Source of the DNA: an uncultured Verrucomicrobiota bacterium
Lineage (GTDB): Bacteria > Verrucomicrobiota > Verrucomicrobiia > Opitutales > Opitutaceae
DNA length: 8,736 nucleotides
Assembly (NCBI GenBank): GCA_903919625.1
Contig: CAIXIZ010000291.1
Span: 1 to 8,736, forward strand
Reading direction: 5' to 3'
Every line of letters begins with the position of its first letter. Position 1 is the stretch's first letter. The notes under the pieces are model-generated. The model worked only from the letters and a program-made list of their open reading frames with translations. It had not been told where the DNA came from and ran no database searches. Below are positions 1 to 6,783 of this stretch, one piece after another. The position numbers were made by a program, and so were the translations under genes.

Positions 1-812
1 ATGGCGCTCAGGTCGCCGGCCTTGACCAGGCCGATTTTCATCTTCAGCCCGTAGGCGATGATGTCTCTTTTTTTCACGAGATGGCCGGTCTGGTTCATGA
101 AATCGAGCGAGAGGTAGGCGTCGCCCTGGAAGATGCGGATTTCCCGCTGCTTCTTGGTGCTCATGCGGCTCGCGCTGAGGTTGGCCACACAGCCGTTTTG
201 GAACTGGATGCGGGCATTGGCGATGTCCTCGCTTTTCGAGAGCACGGTCACGCCGACTCTGTCGATTTTGGCGATGGGCGACTTGACGAGCGCGAGCACG
301 ATGCCGATGTCGTGGATCATCAGGTCGAGCACGACGCCGACCTCCGTGCCGCGCGGCTGATAGGGCGCCAGCCGCTCGGCCGTGATGTAGCGCGGGTCAT
401 CCGCGTGTTTTTCCAAAAAGGCCATCACCGGGTTGAAATGCTCGATGTGGCCGACCTGGACCAGACAGTGGTGGGCCTGCGCGGCGGCCAGCACCTGCTC
501 CGCTTCGGCGAGCGAGGCGCACAGCGGTTTCTCAATCAGCAGATGACAGCCGCGGGCGAGCAGGGGCAGGGCGACCTCGGCGTGCCGGTCGGTCGGCACG
601 ACCACCGACACCGCGTCGCAGGCCGCGCCCAGCTCGGCGAGCGTGGCGAACCGGGGGCAGGGGTATTTTGCGGTGATCTCCGCTGCGCGCGCATCGCTCG
701 TCTCGTAGATGCCGGCGAGCGTGGCGCCCGGCAGCGCGGCATAGATGCGCGCATGATGCTGGCCCAGCGAGCCGACGCCGGCGACGCCGCAACGGATTTT
801 AGGTCGGGACAT
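1..812 (-). CDS. Gfo/Idh/MocA family NAD(P)-dependent oxidoreductase (3' end outside window)
   Basis: The frame opens at the ATG at 812-810 and stays open to the left edge, giving 270 residues without a stop. The N-terminus is a Rossmann fold: the glycine-rich GVAGVGSLGQHHARI lies at residues 9-23. The family EKP motif (catalytic lysine region) is at 94-96, followed by VGHIEHFNPV at 120-129, then a conserved D-x-M-I-H-D segment in the substrate domain. The family oxidises or reduces sugars, often nucleotide sugars, with NAD(P). The VGHxExFNP block is typical of members acting on UDP-sugars or encoded beside lipid A genes, such as the GnnA type that makes 3-keto-UDP-GlcNAc. That assignment is inference. 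The start lies inside the 3' end of lolD (14-base overlap), so the two are probably translationally coupled. Family assignment is firm; substrate is unknown. Confidence 0.88.
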   Translation of the reverse strand, partial: MSRPKIRCGVAGVGSLGQHHARIYAALPGATLAGIYETSDARAAEITAKYPCPRFATLAELGAACDAVSVVVPTDRHAEVALPLLARGCHLLIEKPLCASLAEAEQVLAAAQAHHCLVQVGHIEHFNPVMAFLEKHADDPRYITAERLAPYQPRGTEVGVVLDLMIHDIGIVLALVKSPIAKIDRVGVTVLSKSEDIANARIQFQNGCVANLSASRMSTKKQREIRIFQGDAYLSLDFMNQTGHLVKKRDIIAYGLKMKIGLVKAGDLSA

Positions 813-1467
813 GGGAAAATTTGCCTTCGTGGAGGAACAGCTGGCGGCCGGTCTTTTGCGCATGGGCGGCGTTGTGGGTCACCAGCACCAGCGCGGTCTG
901 CATCTCGGCGCAGAGGCCGAGCAGCAGCGCGATCACGGCGTCGCCGGTCTTTTCATCGAGATTGCCGGTCGGTTCGTCGGCAAGGAGCAGGCGGGGGCGG
1001 TTGACCAGCGCGCGCGCGATGGCGGTGCGCTGGCGTTCGCCGCCGGAAAGCTGGGCGGGCAGATGCGTCGCGCGTTCCGCCAGGCCAACGCGGGCGAGCA
1101 GCTCCGCGGCGCGGGCGCGTTCGGCGGCGCCCGGCGGCCGCAAAATCCGCGCCGCCATGAGCACGTTGTCCAGCGTGTCGAGTTCCGGGATCAGGTAGAA
1201 CGACTGGAACACCATGCCGAGAAAGGTCGCCCGGGCTTCCGCGGGGAGCGCCGGCCGCCCCGCCCAGGCAATGCGGCCCGCGTCGGGGGTGTCGAGGCCG
1301 GCCAGCAGATGGAGCAGGGTGGATTTGCCGGAACCGGACTCACCTCGGATGGCCACGCTTTCCCCGGCCGCGACGGCCAGGTCGATGCCACGGAGGACCT
1401 CGATCCGGCGGTCGCCGCTGGGGTAGAATTTGCTCAGGCCGGTGGCGGCAAGGATGGGTTCGGGCAT
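799..1467 (-). CDS. lolD: LolD-type ABC transporter ATP-binding protein
   Basis: This 222-residue ATPase carries all ABC motifs: Walker A GESGSGKST (42-50), Q-loop glutamine Q88 in VFQSFYLIPE, signature LSGGERQR (139-146), Walker B LLLADEPTGNLD (159-170) and switch histidine H197 in LVTHN. The LHLLAGLDTP stretch after Walker A and the ADEPTGNLD form are typical of the LolD/MacB/FtsE group. LolD energises LolC/E to release lipoproteins from the inner membrane to the carrier LolA. The ATG at 1467 places Walker A where LolD proteins have it. An in-frame GTG at 1560, abutting the upstream stop, would add 31 residues unlike the family and is disfavoured. No clear ribosome site is seen for either. 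No LolC/E permease is visible nearby, although one lipoprotein gene lies directly upstream. A MacB-like export ATPase remains possible. Confidence 0.85.
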   Translation of the reverse strand: MPEPILAATGLSKFYPSGDRRIEVLRGIDLAVAAGESVAIRGESGSGKSTLLHLLAGLDTPDAGRIAWAGRPALPAEARATFLGMVFQSFYLIPELDTLDNVLMAARILRPPGAAERARAAELLARVGLAERATHLPAQLSGGERQRTAIARALVNRPRLLLADEPTGNLDEKTGDAVIALLLGLCAEMQTALVLVTHNAAHAQKTGRQLFLHEGKFSHVPT

Positions 1468-1560
1468 GTGGCGGCAGGCTTTGCTCAACGCGCTTTTGGC
1501 CGCACAGTCAAACCCGCATGCCGGATGGCTGGGTGGTGGCTGCGGCACGAAACGTCGCAC

Positions 1561-2934
1561 TCATTGATACAGCCAGTATTTTTTCGACTGCTGCTGGTAG
1601 GCGGCGGCCTGCTTTTTCCAGTCGGCCAGGAAGGCCTCGACATTCACTTTTGCCCCGTCCCGCCTGAGCGCGGCAATCCAGGTTTTCGAGCCGACCAGCT
1701 TGTAGAAGATGTCCTCGGCCTTGACCTTGGTGTACGGATTGGGCGGGTTGTACCGGCAGGCGAGCCGCATCAGCTGGAAGCTCAGTTCGGTGGGGTTCCA
1801 GGCGTTCCAATCGGTGACTTCCACATAAACCCCCGTCCGCAGCGCATTGGCGGGATCGGGCAGGACGCGAAAGGCGAGGCCGGGCAGATGCAAGGCCGAG
1901 AGATCGGTGGCCAGCTGGTCGGCGGGCATGATCCTGGCGGGTTTGCCCGGGCTGGTCGGAAAACTGTAACTGAGTCCGCGGAAAGGATAGCTTTTCCCGA
2001 TGCCCGAGGCGAAGCCGCCGGGCTTTTCACAGCCGAGGCCAACCATGGCATAGCCGACCACGGCGGCGAAATCCTGGACGAGGGGGGAGGTGGCGACGAA
2101 TTTCAGCCCGGTGTCGGGCCAGGTCATGGCCCGCCGCCAGCCGCGCATGGGCACGACGGTGAGCCGGCCTTTGCGTCGCACGCTGTCGGGGATGATGAGC
2201 TCGCCAGGATCCTGGACGGCAAAGAGTGCGAGTTCGCCCAGGGTGAGGCCATGCACATAGGGAATGCGCAGCCCGCCGACCCCGCTGTACAAATCGCGGT
2301 CGAGCAGCGGGCCATCCACTTTCAGGCCCCCGAGCGGGTTGGGGCGGTCCAGCACGATGACTTCGACGCCGCGCGCAAAGCACGCCTCGATGGCATAGCG
2401 CATCGACACATAAAAGGTGTACGAGCGCACCCCGATGTCCTGCAGGTCGATGACGAGCGCATCAAGACCGCGGAGGTGATCCTCGGCCTTGGTGCGGTTG
2501 CCGCCGTAAAACGAGTAGACGGGCAGGCGGGTGCGCGGGTCGATGGAGTCCTTGAAGTCATCACCGGCTTTTACCTCGCCCCGCAAGCCATGCTCGGGTG
2601 CAAACAGGGCGACGAGTTTCACGCCGGGCGCATTGAACAGCACATCCACCGTGCTCTCGCCGCGCTGGTTCACGCCGGCGGGGTGGGTGAGCAGGCCGAT
2701 GCGTTTGCCGGCGACCGCATGGAAGCCGTTGGCTTCGAGCACGTCGATGCCGAGCATGACTGACGTGGTGGAGGTGGGCATGACCGGGCCGGTGATAGCG
2801 ACGGTGACGGATGGCTCGGTCGGGCCCTCGGCGTCGCGGCCGGCGGGGGTGCGACAGCCGCTGACGCCGAGCATTCCGGCGCACAGCAAAGGGAGCCAGA
2901 CCAAGGGAGCAAACAGACGGGCGGGGCCGGTCAT
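1561..2934 (-). CDS. namZ: DUF1343 / NamZ-like exo-beta-N-acetylmuramidase, predicted lipoprotein
   Basis: A 457-residue protein of the DUF1343 family (GH171), whose studied members (NamZ of Bacillus subtilis and Tannerella forsythia) remove MurNAc from the non-reducing end of peptidoglycan fragments. Visible family blocks are GIDVLEANGF near 61-70, GLLTHPAGVNQRG near 79-91, the strongly conserved FAPEHGLRGE near 111-120 (E114/H115, presumed active-site region), YSFYGG, DLQDIGVRSYTFY, VLDRPNPLGG and PYVHGLTLGELA. The N-terminus from the ATG at 2934 is a lipoprotein signal: one arginine, a hydrophobic stretch, then lipobox VSGC with C27 as the lipidated residue. An in-frame ATG at 2970 would add 12 residues before this signal, so 2934 is preferred; neither has a good ribosome site. 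It is first of three minus-strand genes, followed by lolD. A role in wall recycling at the outer membrane is inferred. Confidence 0.87.
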   Translation of the reverse strand: MTGPARLFAPLVWLPLLCAGMLGVSGCRTPAGRDAEGPTEPSVTVAITGPVMPTSTTSVMLGIDVLEANGFHAVAGKRIGLLTHPAGVNQRGESTVDVLFNAPGVKLVALFAPEHGLRGEVKAGDDFKDSIDPRTRLPVYSFYGGNRTKAEDHLRGLDALVIDLQDIGVRSYTFYVSMRYAIEACFARGVEVIVLDRPNPLGGLKVDGPLLDRDLYSGVGGLRIPYVHGLTLGELALFAVQDPGELIIPDSVRRKGRLTVVPMRGWRRAMTWPDTGLKFVATSPLVQDFAAVVGYAMVGLGCEKPGGFASGIGKSYPFRGLSYSFPTSPGKPARIMPADQLATDLSALHLPGLAFRVLPDPANALRTGVYVEVTDWNAWNPTELSFQLMRLACRYNPPNPYTKVKAEDIFYKLVGSKTWIAALRRDGAKVNVEAFLADWKKQAAAYQQQSKKYWLYQ

Positions 2935-3028
2935 GGTGTTGATTTGGACATAAATTGCCGCGAGGGACATAAAGAAAATGACCGGAGGGCGATTTTTTTC
3001 CCAAGACGGTGACGCCTTCAGATAGGCT

Positions 3029-3057
3029 TTGAACTCAACCCCGCTCCGCCGTCTACT
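3029..3057 (+). promoter_or_regulatory. Possible sigma-70 promoter for rarA
   Basis: TTGAAC (3029-3034) and TCTACT (3052-3057) each match four of six consensus positions and are 17 bases apart. They lie in the gap between the divergent namZ and rarA genes and would give a leader of about ten bases before the rarA ATG. The match is weak and rests on spacing and context only. Confidence 0.25.
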
Positions 3058-3074
3058 TTCGGCCGATACCTGTC

Positions 3075-4439
3075 ATGCCCGACTCCGACCAACCTGACCT
3101 TTTCGGTGACGACCCCGCACCGCAGCGCGCAGCGGCGGGGCAGCCGCTCGCGGCGCGCATGCGGCCGCGCACCCTGGCCGAAGTTGTCGGGCAGGAACAT
3201 TTGCTCGCACCCGAGAGCCTGCTGCCGCGGTTGGTCGCACAGAATGTTTTTGGCTCGCTGATTTTTTACGGACCGCCGGGCACCGGGAAGACCAGCATCG
3301 CCGAGGCCATTGCCCGGGAGACCAAGAGCCGCTTCGTCCGCGTGAACGCGGTCATGTCCGGCGTGGCCGAGCTGCGGGAGGTGCTCGCCGTCGCCCGCCG
3401 CCGGGCCGGCACCGCCACCGCCGGGCCGGCGGCGGCCACCATCCTGTTCATCGACGAGCTGCACCGGTTCAACAAATCGCAGCAGGACCTCCTCCTCCCC
3501 GATGTCGAGGAAGGGGTCGTCCGGCTCATTGGTGCGACGACGCACAACCCCGGTTTTTACGTCAATCCGCCGCTTCTCTCACGCAGCCACCTGTTCCGCC
3601 TTGAGCCGCTCGCGCCGGCCGCCGTCGCCGCCGTGCTGCGCCGGGCGCTCACCGACCCGGCCCGTGGGCTGGGCACCCGCCGGCACGCGGCCGACGACCG
3701 GCTCCTTCTGGCTCTCGCCGTCCTGTGCGACGGCGACCTGCGCCGTGCGCTCAACGCCCTGGAGGTCATCGCGCTCAGCCTGCCGGAGGCCGCACCGATC
3801 ACGGACCAGGAGCTGCAGCTTTTTGCCCGTGAACGCCGCATCCGTTACGATGCCGACGAGGACGAGCATTACGACACGATTTCGGCGTTCATCAAAAGCT
3901 GCCGCGGCAGCGATCCCGACGCCGCGATGTACTGGCTCGCGAAGATGCTCGCCGGCGGCGAGGATCCGCGCTTCATCGCCCGCCGGCTGGTCATCCTGGC
4001 GAGCGAGGATGTGGGGCTGGCCGATCCGCTGGCGCTGCCGCTCGCCGTCGCGGCGCACCACGCCTGCGACTTCATCGGCCTGCCTGAGGCGGAGCTGACG
4101 CTGGCGCATGCCACCCTGTACATCGCCTGCGCGCCCAAGAGCAACTCGGCCACCCTCGCGCTTGGCGAGGCCCATCGCGCGCTGAAGGAATCGCCGGTGC
4201 AATCCGTCCCGCTCGCGTTGCGGGACAAAAGCGGCGCCGCCAGCAAACAGGCCGGGCACGGCCAGGGCTACCGTTATTCCCATGACTATCCGGAGAACAT
4301 CTCCGGCCAAAATTACCTGGAGAAAGCGCTCACCCTGTACACGCCCAAGAACGCCGGCCACGAGGCCAGGATTGCCGAACGCCTCGCCCGCTGGCACGAG
4401 CTGAAGGCGGGGATGAAACCGGCAAAATCCGGCGGATAA
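3075..4439 (+). CDS. rarA: Replication-associated recombination protein A (RarA/MgsA), AAA+ ATPase
   Basis: 454 residues, close to the usual length of about 450. The N-terminus has the family block PLAARMRPRTLAEVVGQEHL. Walker A GPPGTGKT is at 66-73, Walker B FIDELHRFNKSQQD with D127/E128, sensor 1 IGATTHNP, and the arginine-finger segment LLSRSHLFRLEPL. The C-terminal clamp-loader-like and MgsA_C regions are recognisable from ISAFIKSCRGSDPDAAMYWLAKML, GEDPRFIARRLVILASEDVGLADP and YSHDYPENISGQNYLEKAL. RarA acts at stalled replication forks with SSB and the replisome and tetramerises through its C-terminal part. The ATG at 3075 fits the family N-terminus, although no Shine-Dalgarno sequence precedes it. 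It is divergent from namZ. All key residues are present, so it should be active. Confidence 0.96.
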   Translation: MPDSDQPDLFGDDPAPQRAAAGQPLAARMRPRTLAEVVGQEHLLAPESLLPRLVAQNVFGSLIFYGPPGTGKTSIAEAIARETKSRFVRVNAVMSGVAELREVLAVARRRAGTATAGPAAATILFIDELHRFNKSQQDLLLPDVEEGVVRLIGATTHNPGFYVNPPLLSRSHLFRLEPLAPAAVAAVLRRALTDPARGLGTRRHAADDRLLLALAVLCDGDLRRALNALEVIALSLPEAAPITDQELQLFARERRIRYDADEDEHYDTISAFIKSCRGSDPDAAMYWLAKMLAGGEDPRFIARRLVILASEDVGLADPLALPLAVAAHHACDFIGLPEAELTLAHATLYIACAPKSNSATLALGEAHRALKESPVQSVPLALRDKSGAASKQAGHGQGYRYSHDYPENISGQNYLEKALTLYTPKNAGHEARIAERLARWHELKAGMKPAKSGG

Positions 4440-4538
4440 AACCGGCCATCGCACCGGGGGGGGCAGGGGTCAGATGGCCCGCCGGGTCAAAATGTAAACA
4501 AGGTTGAGTTTTGCGCCGGCTCCATCATCCTGGGTGAC

Positions 4539-6119
4539 TTGTCGTCCATCTTTGCCAACCAACTGATCAGCCCGCTGGGCATCGTCGACTTGGATCCGTG
4601 GTCGCTGGCGCTGGCATTGGCCGGCGGGACAGGACTGGGATTTTGTGCGGTCTGGATCGCGCTGCGGTCGATGCGCCGGCAGGCGCGGGAGCAGGCGGAA
4701 CAACTACGGGAGGTCGCCCGGAGGGAGGGCGCGGTCGAGGCGGCGGCCGCCCGGCAGAAGGCGGAGGAGGAAATTGCCGCCCGCCGGGCGGAATCCAACC
4801 GCGAGTTCGACCGGCGCGAAATTGAGAGTGAACTGCGGCTGCGGGAGATCCGTTCCCATGAGGAATCACTCGCCTTGCTGGACTATCAGCTCGAGCAAAA
4901 GGGCGAGCGGCTGGCCCGGGAGAGCGCGGCGATCAGGCAGGCGCGCGACGCCATCCGCGTGATGTCGAAGTCCGTCCGCCAGCGCCTGGCCGGTGTGGCC
5001 CACATGGATGCCGAGGAGATCCGGCTGGCCTTGCGGGAGGAAGTGATGATCGAGTGCCAGGACGAGCTGCGGGCGCTGCGGCGCGCCACCTTGGAGCGTT
5101 CGGAGCAGGATTTGCAGGCGGAGGCGAAACGCATCCTCATCGCCGCGATGCAGCGGCTGGCCAGCAAGCCCAACAACGACATCATGGTGACGCTGGTGTC
5201 GCTGCCCACCGAAGAAATGAAGGGCCGGATCATCGGCCGCGAGGGGCGCAACATCAAGACGTTCGAAGCGGCCACCGGCGTGACCCTGCTGATCGACGAA
5301 TCGCCGCAGGTCGTGCTGGTGTCGTCGTTTGATCCGGTGCGGCGCGAGATCGCCCGGGTGGCCCTGGAGGCCCTGGTGAAGGACGGCCGCATCCATCCCG
5401 CGAGCATTGAGGAATTTGTGGTGCGGGCGCGCGATGAGATCGATCTCCATGTCCAGCAGGCGGGCGAGGAGGCCGTGCAGCGGCTCGGCATCAACGGCCT
5501 GCATCCCGAGATCATCCGGCTGCTGGGCCGGCTCAAATTCCGCTTTTCCGTCGCGCAAAACGTGCTCGAGCACTCGATCGAAGTGGGCTTCCTCTGCTCC
5601 ATGCTGGCGAGCGAGCTGGGGCTCGATCCCAATGTCGCCAAGCGCGCCGGGGTGCTCCATGACATTGGCAAGGGCATCGAAGGCGACTACGAGGGCAGCC
5701 ACGCGACCATGGGGGCGGATTTCGTGCGCCGTCATGGGGAGACGCCCATCGTGGTCAATGCCGTCGCGGCGCACCACGAGGAGGTGAAGCCGGAGACGGT
5801 CTATGCGGGCCTCGTGATCCTGGCCGACACGGTGTCGGCGGTGCGGCCGGGGGCGCGGGCCGAGGCCATGGCGGGTTATATCCAACGGCTCGACCGGTTG
5901 GAGAAGCTGGCGCTGTCCGTCGAGGGCGTGCAACAGGCCTACGCCATCCAGGCCGGCCGGGAAGTGCGGGTGGTGGTCAACCCGGCCAGTGTGACGGACG
6001 AGCAGGCACAGGAGATCACCAAGACGCTCCGCCGCCGCATTGAGGAGGAGCTCCAATATCCGAGCACGATCAAAATCACGGTCATTCGCGAAAGCCGGTT
6101 CACCGAGACGGCCACGTGA
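4539..6119 (+). CDS. rny: Ribonuclease Y (membrane-anchored endoribonuclease, KH and HD domains)
   Basis: 526 residues with the full RNase Y layout. A membrane helix spans about 21-41 (LALALAGGTGLGFCAVWIAL). A long charged coiled coil rich in Glu, Arg and Ala runs from about 43 to 190. The KH domain has GRIIGREGRN at 229-238, and the HD domain has VLEHSIEVGF followed by LHDIGKG with H374/D375 and later HHEEV. RNase Y starts mRNA decay at the inner membrane. The start is a TTG: between the rarA stop and this codon, which are in the same frame, there is no ATG or GTG, and the TTG gives a short N-tail before the helix as in homologues. A weak GGGTGA precedes it. The gene follows rarA by 99 bases, so co-transcription is possible but unproven. 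Confidence 0.95.
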   Translation: MSSIFANQLISPLGIVDLDPWSLALALAGGTGLGFCAVWIALRSMRRQAREQAEQLREVARREGAVEAAAARQKAEEEIAARRAESNREFDRREIESELRLREIRSHEESLALLDYQLEQKGERLARESAAIRQARDAIRVMSKSVRQRLAGVAHMDAEEIRLALREEVMIECQDELRALRRATLERSEQDLQAEAKRILIAAMQRLASKPNNDIMVTLVSLPTEEMKGRIIGREGRNIKTFEAATGVTLLIDESPQVVLVSSFDPVRREIARVALEALVKDGRIHPASIEEFVVRARDEIDLHVQQAGEEAVQRLGINGLHPEIIRLLGRLKFRFSVAQNVLEHSIEVGFLCSMLASELGLDPNVAKRAGVLHDIGKGIEGDYEGSHATMGADFVRRHGETPIVVNAVAAHHEEVKPETVYAGLVILADTVSAVRPGARAEAMAGYIQRLDRLEKLALSVEGVQQAYAIQAGREVRVVVNPASVTDEQAQEITKTLRRRIEEELQYPSTIKITVIRESRFTETAT

Positions 6120-6126
6120 GGGGAAA

Positions 6127-6158
6127 GACTGAAGGGCGGAATGGCTGAAGGACTGAAC
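6127..6158 (+). repeat. Octamer cluster A, GRCTGAAN units, four in tandem
   Basis: Four exactly phased 8-base units lie just after the rny stop: GACTGAAG (6127), GGCGGAAT (6135, one mismatch to the motif), GGCTGAAG (6143) and GACTGAAC (6151). A lone GGCTGAAG follows at 6169. They have the opposite orientation to the main part of cluster B before queF and could pair with it. In particular, CTGAACC (6153-6159) is complementary to GGTTCAG (6237-6243). Confidence 0.7.
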
Positions 6159-6247
6159 CGGAGAAGTTGGCTGAAGGGGCTGGGGGTAACGCTTTGCCCC
6201 GTGTTGGAGAATGTTGAAACCCACCCGGGAAGAGATGGTTCAGGCCC

Positions 6248-6306
6248 GGCTGAATTTTCAGTCTTTCAGTCTTTCAGTCTTTCAGTCATTCAGCCTTTCT
6301 TCAGCC
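6248..6306 (-). repeat. Octamer cluster B, tandem TTTCAGTC units ending at the queF start codon
   Basis: Four perfect TTTCAGTC copies (6256, 6264, 6272, 6280) are followed by ATTCAGCC (6288) and, after three bases, CTTCAGCC (6299-6306), which abuts the queF ATG. On the minus strand these read GRCTGAAN, the motif of cluster A. The unit at 6248-6255 (GGCTGAAT) has the reverse orientation, so the left end of the cluster can fold back on itself. Period and copy number are read directly from the sequence; function is unknown. Confidence 0.85.
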
Positions 6307-6666
6307 ATGGCTGACCCAAAACTCCTTGCCACTTTCCCCAATCCCGCGCCGCGCCGGGACTACGTCATTGAGCACACCCACCACGAGTTCACCTCGCTGT
6401 GCCCGCTCACCGGGCATCCGGATTTTGCCATCATCACCGTGCGGTATGTCGCGGACAAAACGTGCGTCGAGCTGAAGTCGCTCAAGCTTTATTTCCACGC
6501 GTGTCGGAATGCCGGGGCGTTTTTCGAGGCCGTGACGAATCAGATTTGCGATGAGCTCGGCGCAGTCCTGCGGCCACGGTCACTCACCGTGGTGGCCGAC
6601 TGGAAGGCCCGCGGGGGCTTTACCTCACGGATTACCGCCGAATGGCGGCCGGCCCGGCGAAAATAA
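6307..6666 (+). CDS. queF: NADPH-dependent 7-cyano-7-deazaguanine reductase (QueF, short unimodular type)
   Basis: 119 residues of the single-domain QueF type. The enzyme reduces the nitrile preQ0 to the amine preQ1 in queuosine synthesis. The catalytic cysteine is C32 in FTSLCPLTGHPDF, with the acid D39 seven residues later, and the substrate-binding glutamate E74 lies in RNAGAFFEAV. The C-to-D and C-to-E spacings equal those of B. subtilis QueF (C55, D62, E97). The conserved VELKSLKLY block is at 54-62. The His that precedes the glutamate in B. subtilis is Phe here. The frame is open upstream to an ATG at 6211, but those 32 extra residues only translate the octamer repeat, so the ATG at 6307 is chosen. 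No Shine-Dalgarno sequence precedes it. No other queuosine gene and no recognisable preQ1 riboswitch is in the window. Confidence 0.94.
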   Translation: MADPKLLATFPNPAPRRDYVIEHTHHEFTSLCPLTGHPDFAIITVRYVADKTCVELKSLKLYFHACRNAGAFFEAVTNQICDELGAVLRPRSLTVVADWKARGGFTSRITAEWRPARRK

Positions 6667-6743
6667 CGCGAGACAGTTAAATAATCCGCCTAATTCCTTG
6701 CGGGACAAAAGCTGGCCGCGCGCGCGAAATTATTTAGTCAAGG

Positions 6744-6773
6744 ATGCTTGACAAAAGACAAGCATGCTTTACA
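6744..6773 (+). promoter_or_regulatory. Operator-like direct repeat and hairpin before the membrane-protein/XRE module
   Basis: Two near-identical decamers, ATGCTTGACA (6744-6753) and ATGCTTTACA (6764-6773), begin 20 bases apart, about two helical turns. Between and across them lie a 7-base inverted repeat, ATGCTTG (6744-6750) with CAAGCAT (6759-6765), and the perfect palindrome AAGCATGCTT (6760-6769). Dyad symmetry overlapping a -35 hexamer is what an autoregulatory XRE repressor site would look like, and such a regulator is encoded 0.85 kb downstream. Binding is inferred. Confidence 0.5.
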
Positions 6774-6775
6774 TC
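6748..6775 (+). promoter_or_regulatory. Candidate promoter of the membrane-protein/XRE module
   Basis: TTGACA (6748-6753) is a perfect -35 hexamer. The best -10 at 16-base spacing is TACATC (6770-6775), only three of six matches. Transcription would start near 6782-6784, at or next to the ATG at 6784, so a leaderless or nearly leaderless mRNA is possible. This fits the lack of a ribosome site there. The weak -10 keeps confidence low. Confidence 0.4.
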
Positions 6776-6783
6776 GTCTCGGC

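Noticed and set aside
811..2763. A 650-codon open frame on the plus strand, opposite lolD and namZ
   Set aside because: It is antisense to two genes with complete family motifs. Its product is a low-complexity Gly/Ala/Arg/His-rich sequence with no recognisable domain. Long antisense frames are expected at this GC content.
3579..4454. A 291-codon minus-strand frame opposite rarA
   Set aside because: It is a shadow of rarA, whose sense frame is fully conserved; there is no independent evidence for it.
4451..4470. G-quadruplex or terminator after rarA
   Set aside because: Only two G-runs (eight and four) are present on this strand, fewer than the four separate tracts normally required. No hairpin with a T-run follows the rarA stop.
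4866..6224. A 452-codon open frame on the minus strand, opposite rny
   Set aside because: The sense strand encodes a complete RNase Y with KH and HD motifs. The antisense product is His/Arg/Leu-rich and matches nothing I know.
6211..6306. A 32-residue N-terminal extension of QueF from the ATG at 6211
   Set aside because: The extension mostly translates the octamer repeat (FQSFSLSVFQSFSLSS), while the family N-terminus fits the ATG at 6307.
6248..6306. CRISPR array
   Set aside because: Units are 8 bases with no spacers and no cas genes nearby; this is a simple tandem repeat.
6120..6306. preQ1 riboswitch controlling queF
   Set aside because: I could not find the class I hairpin with its A-rich 3' tail near the start codon. 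The space before the ATG is octamer repeat.
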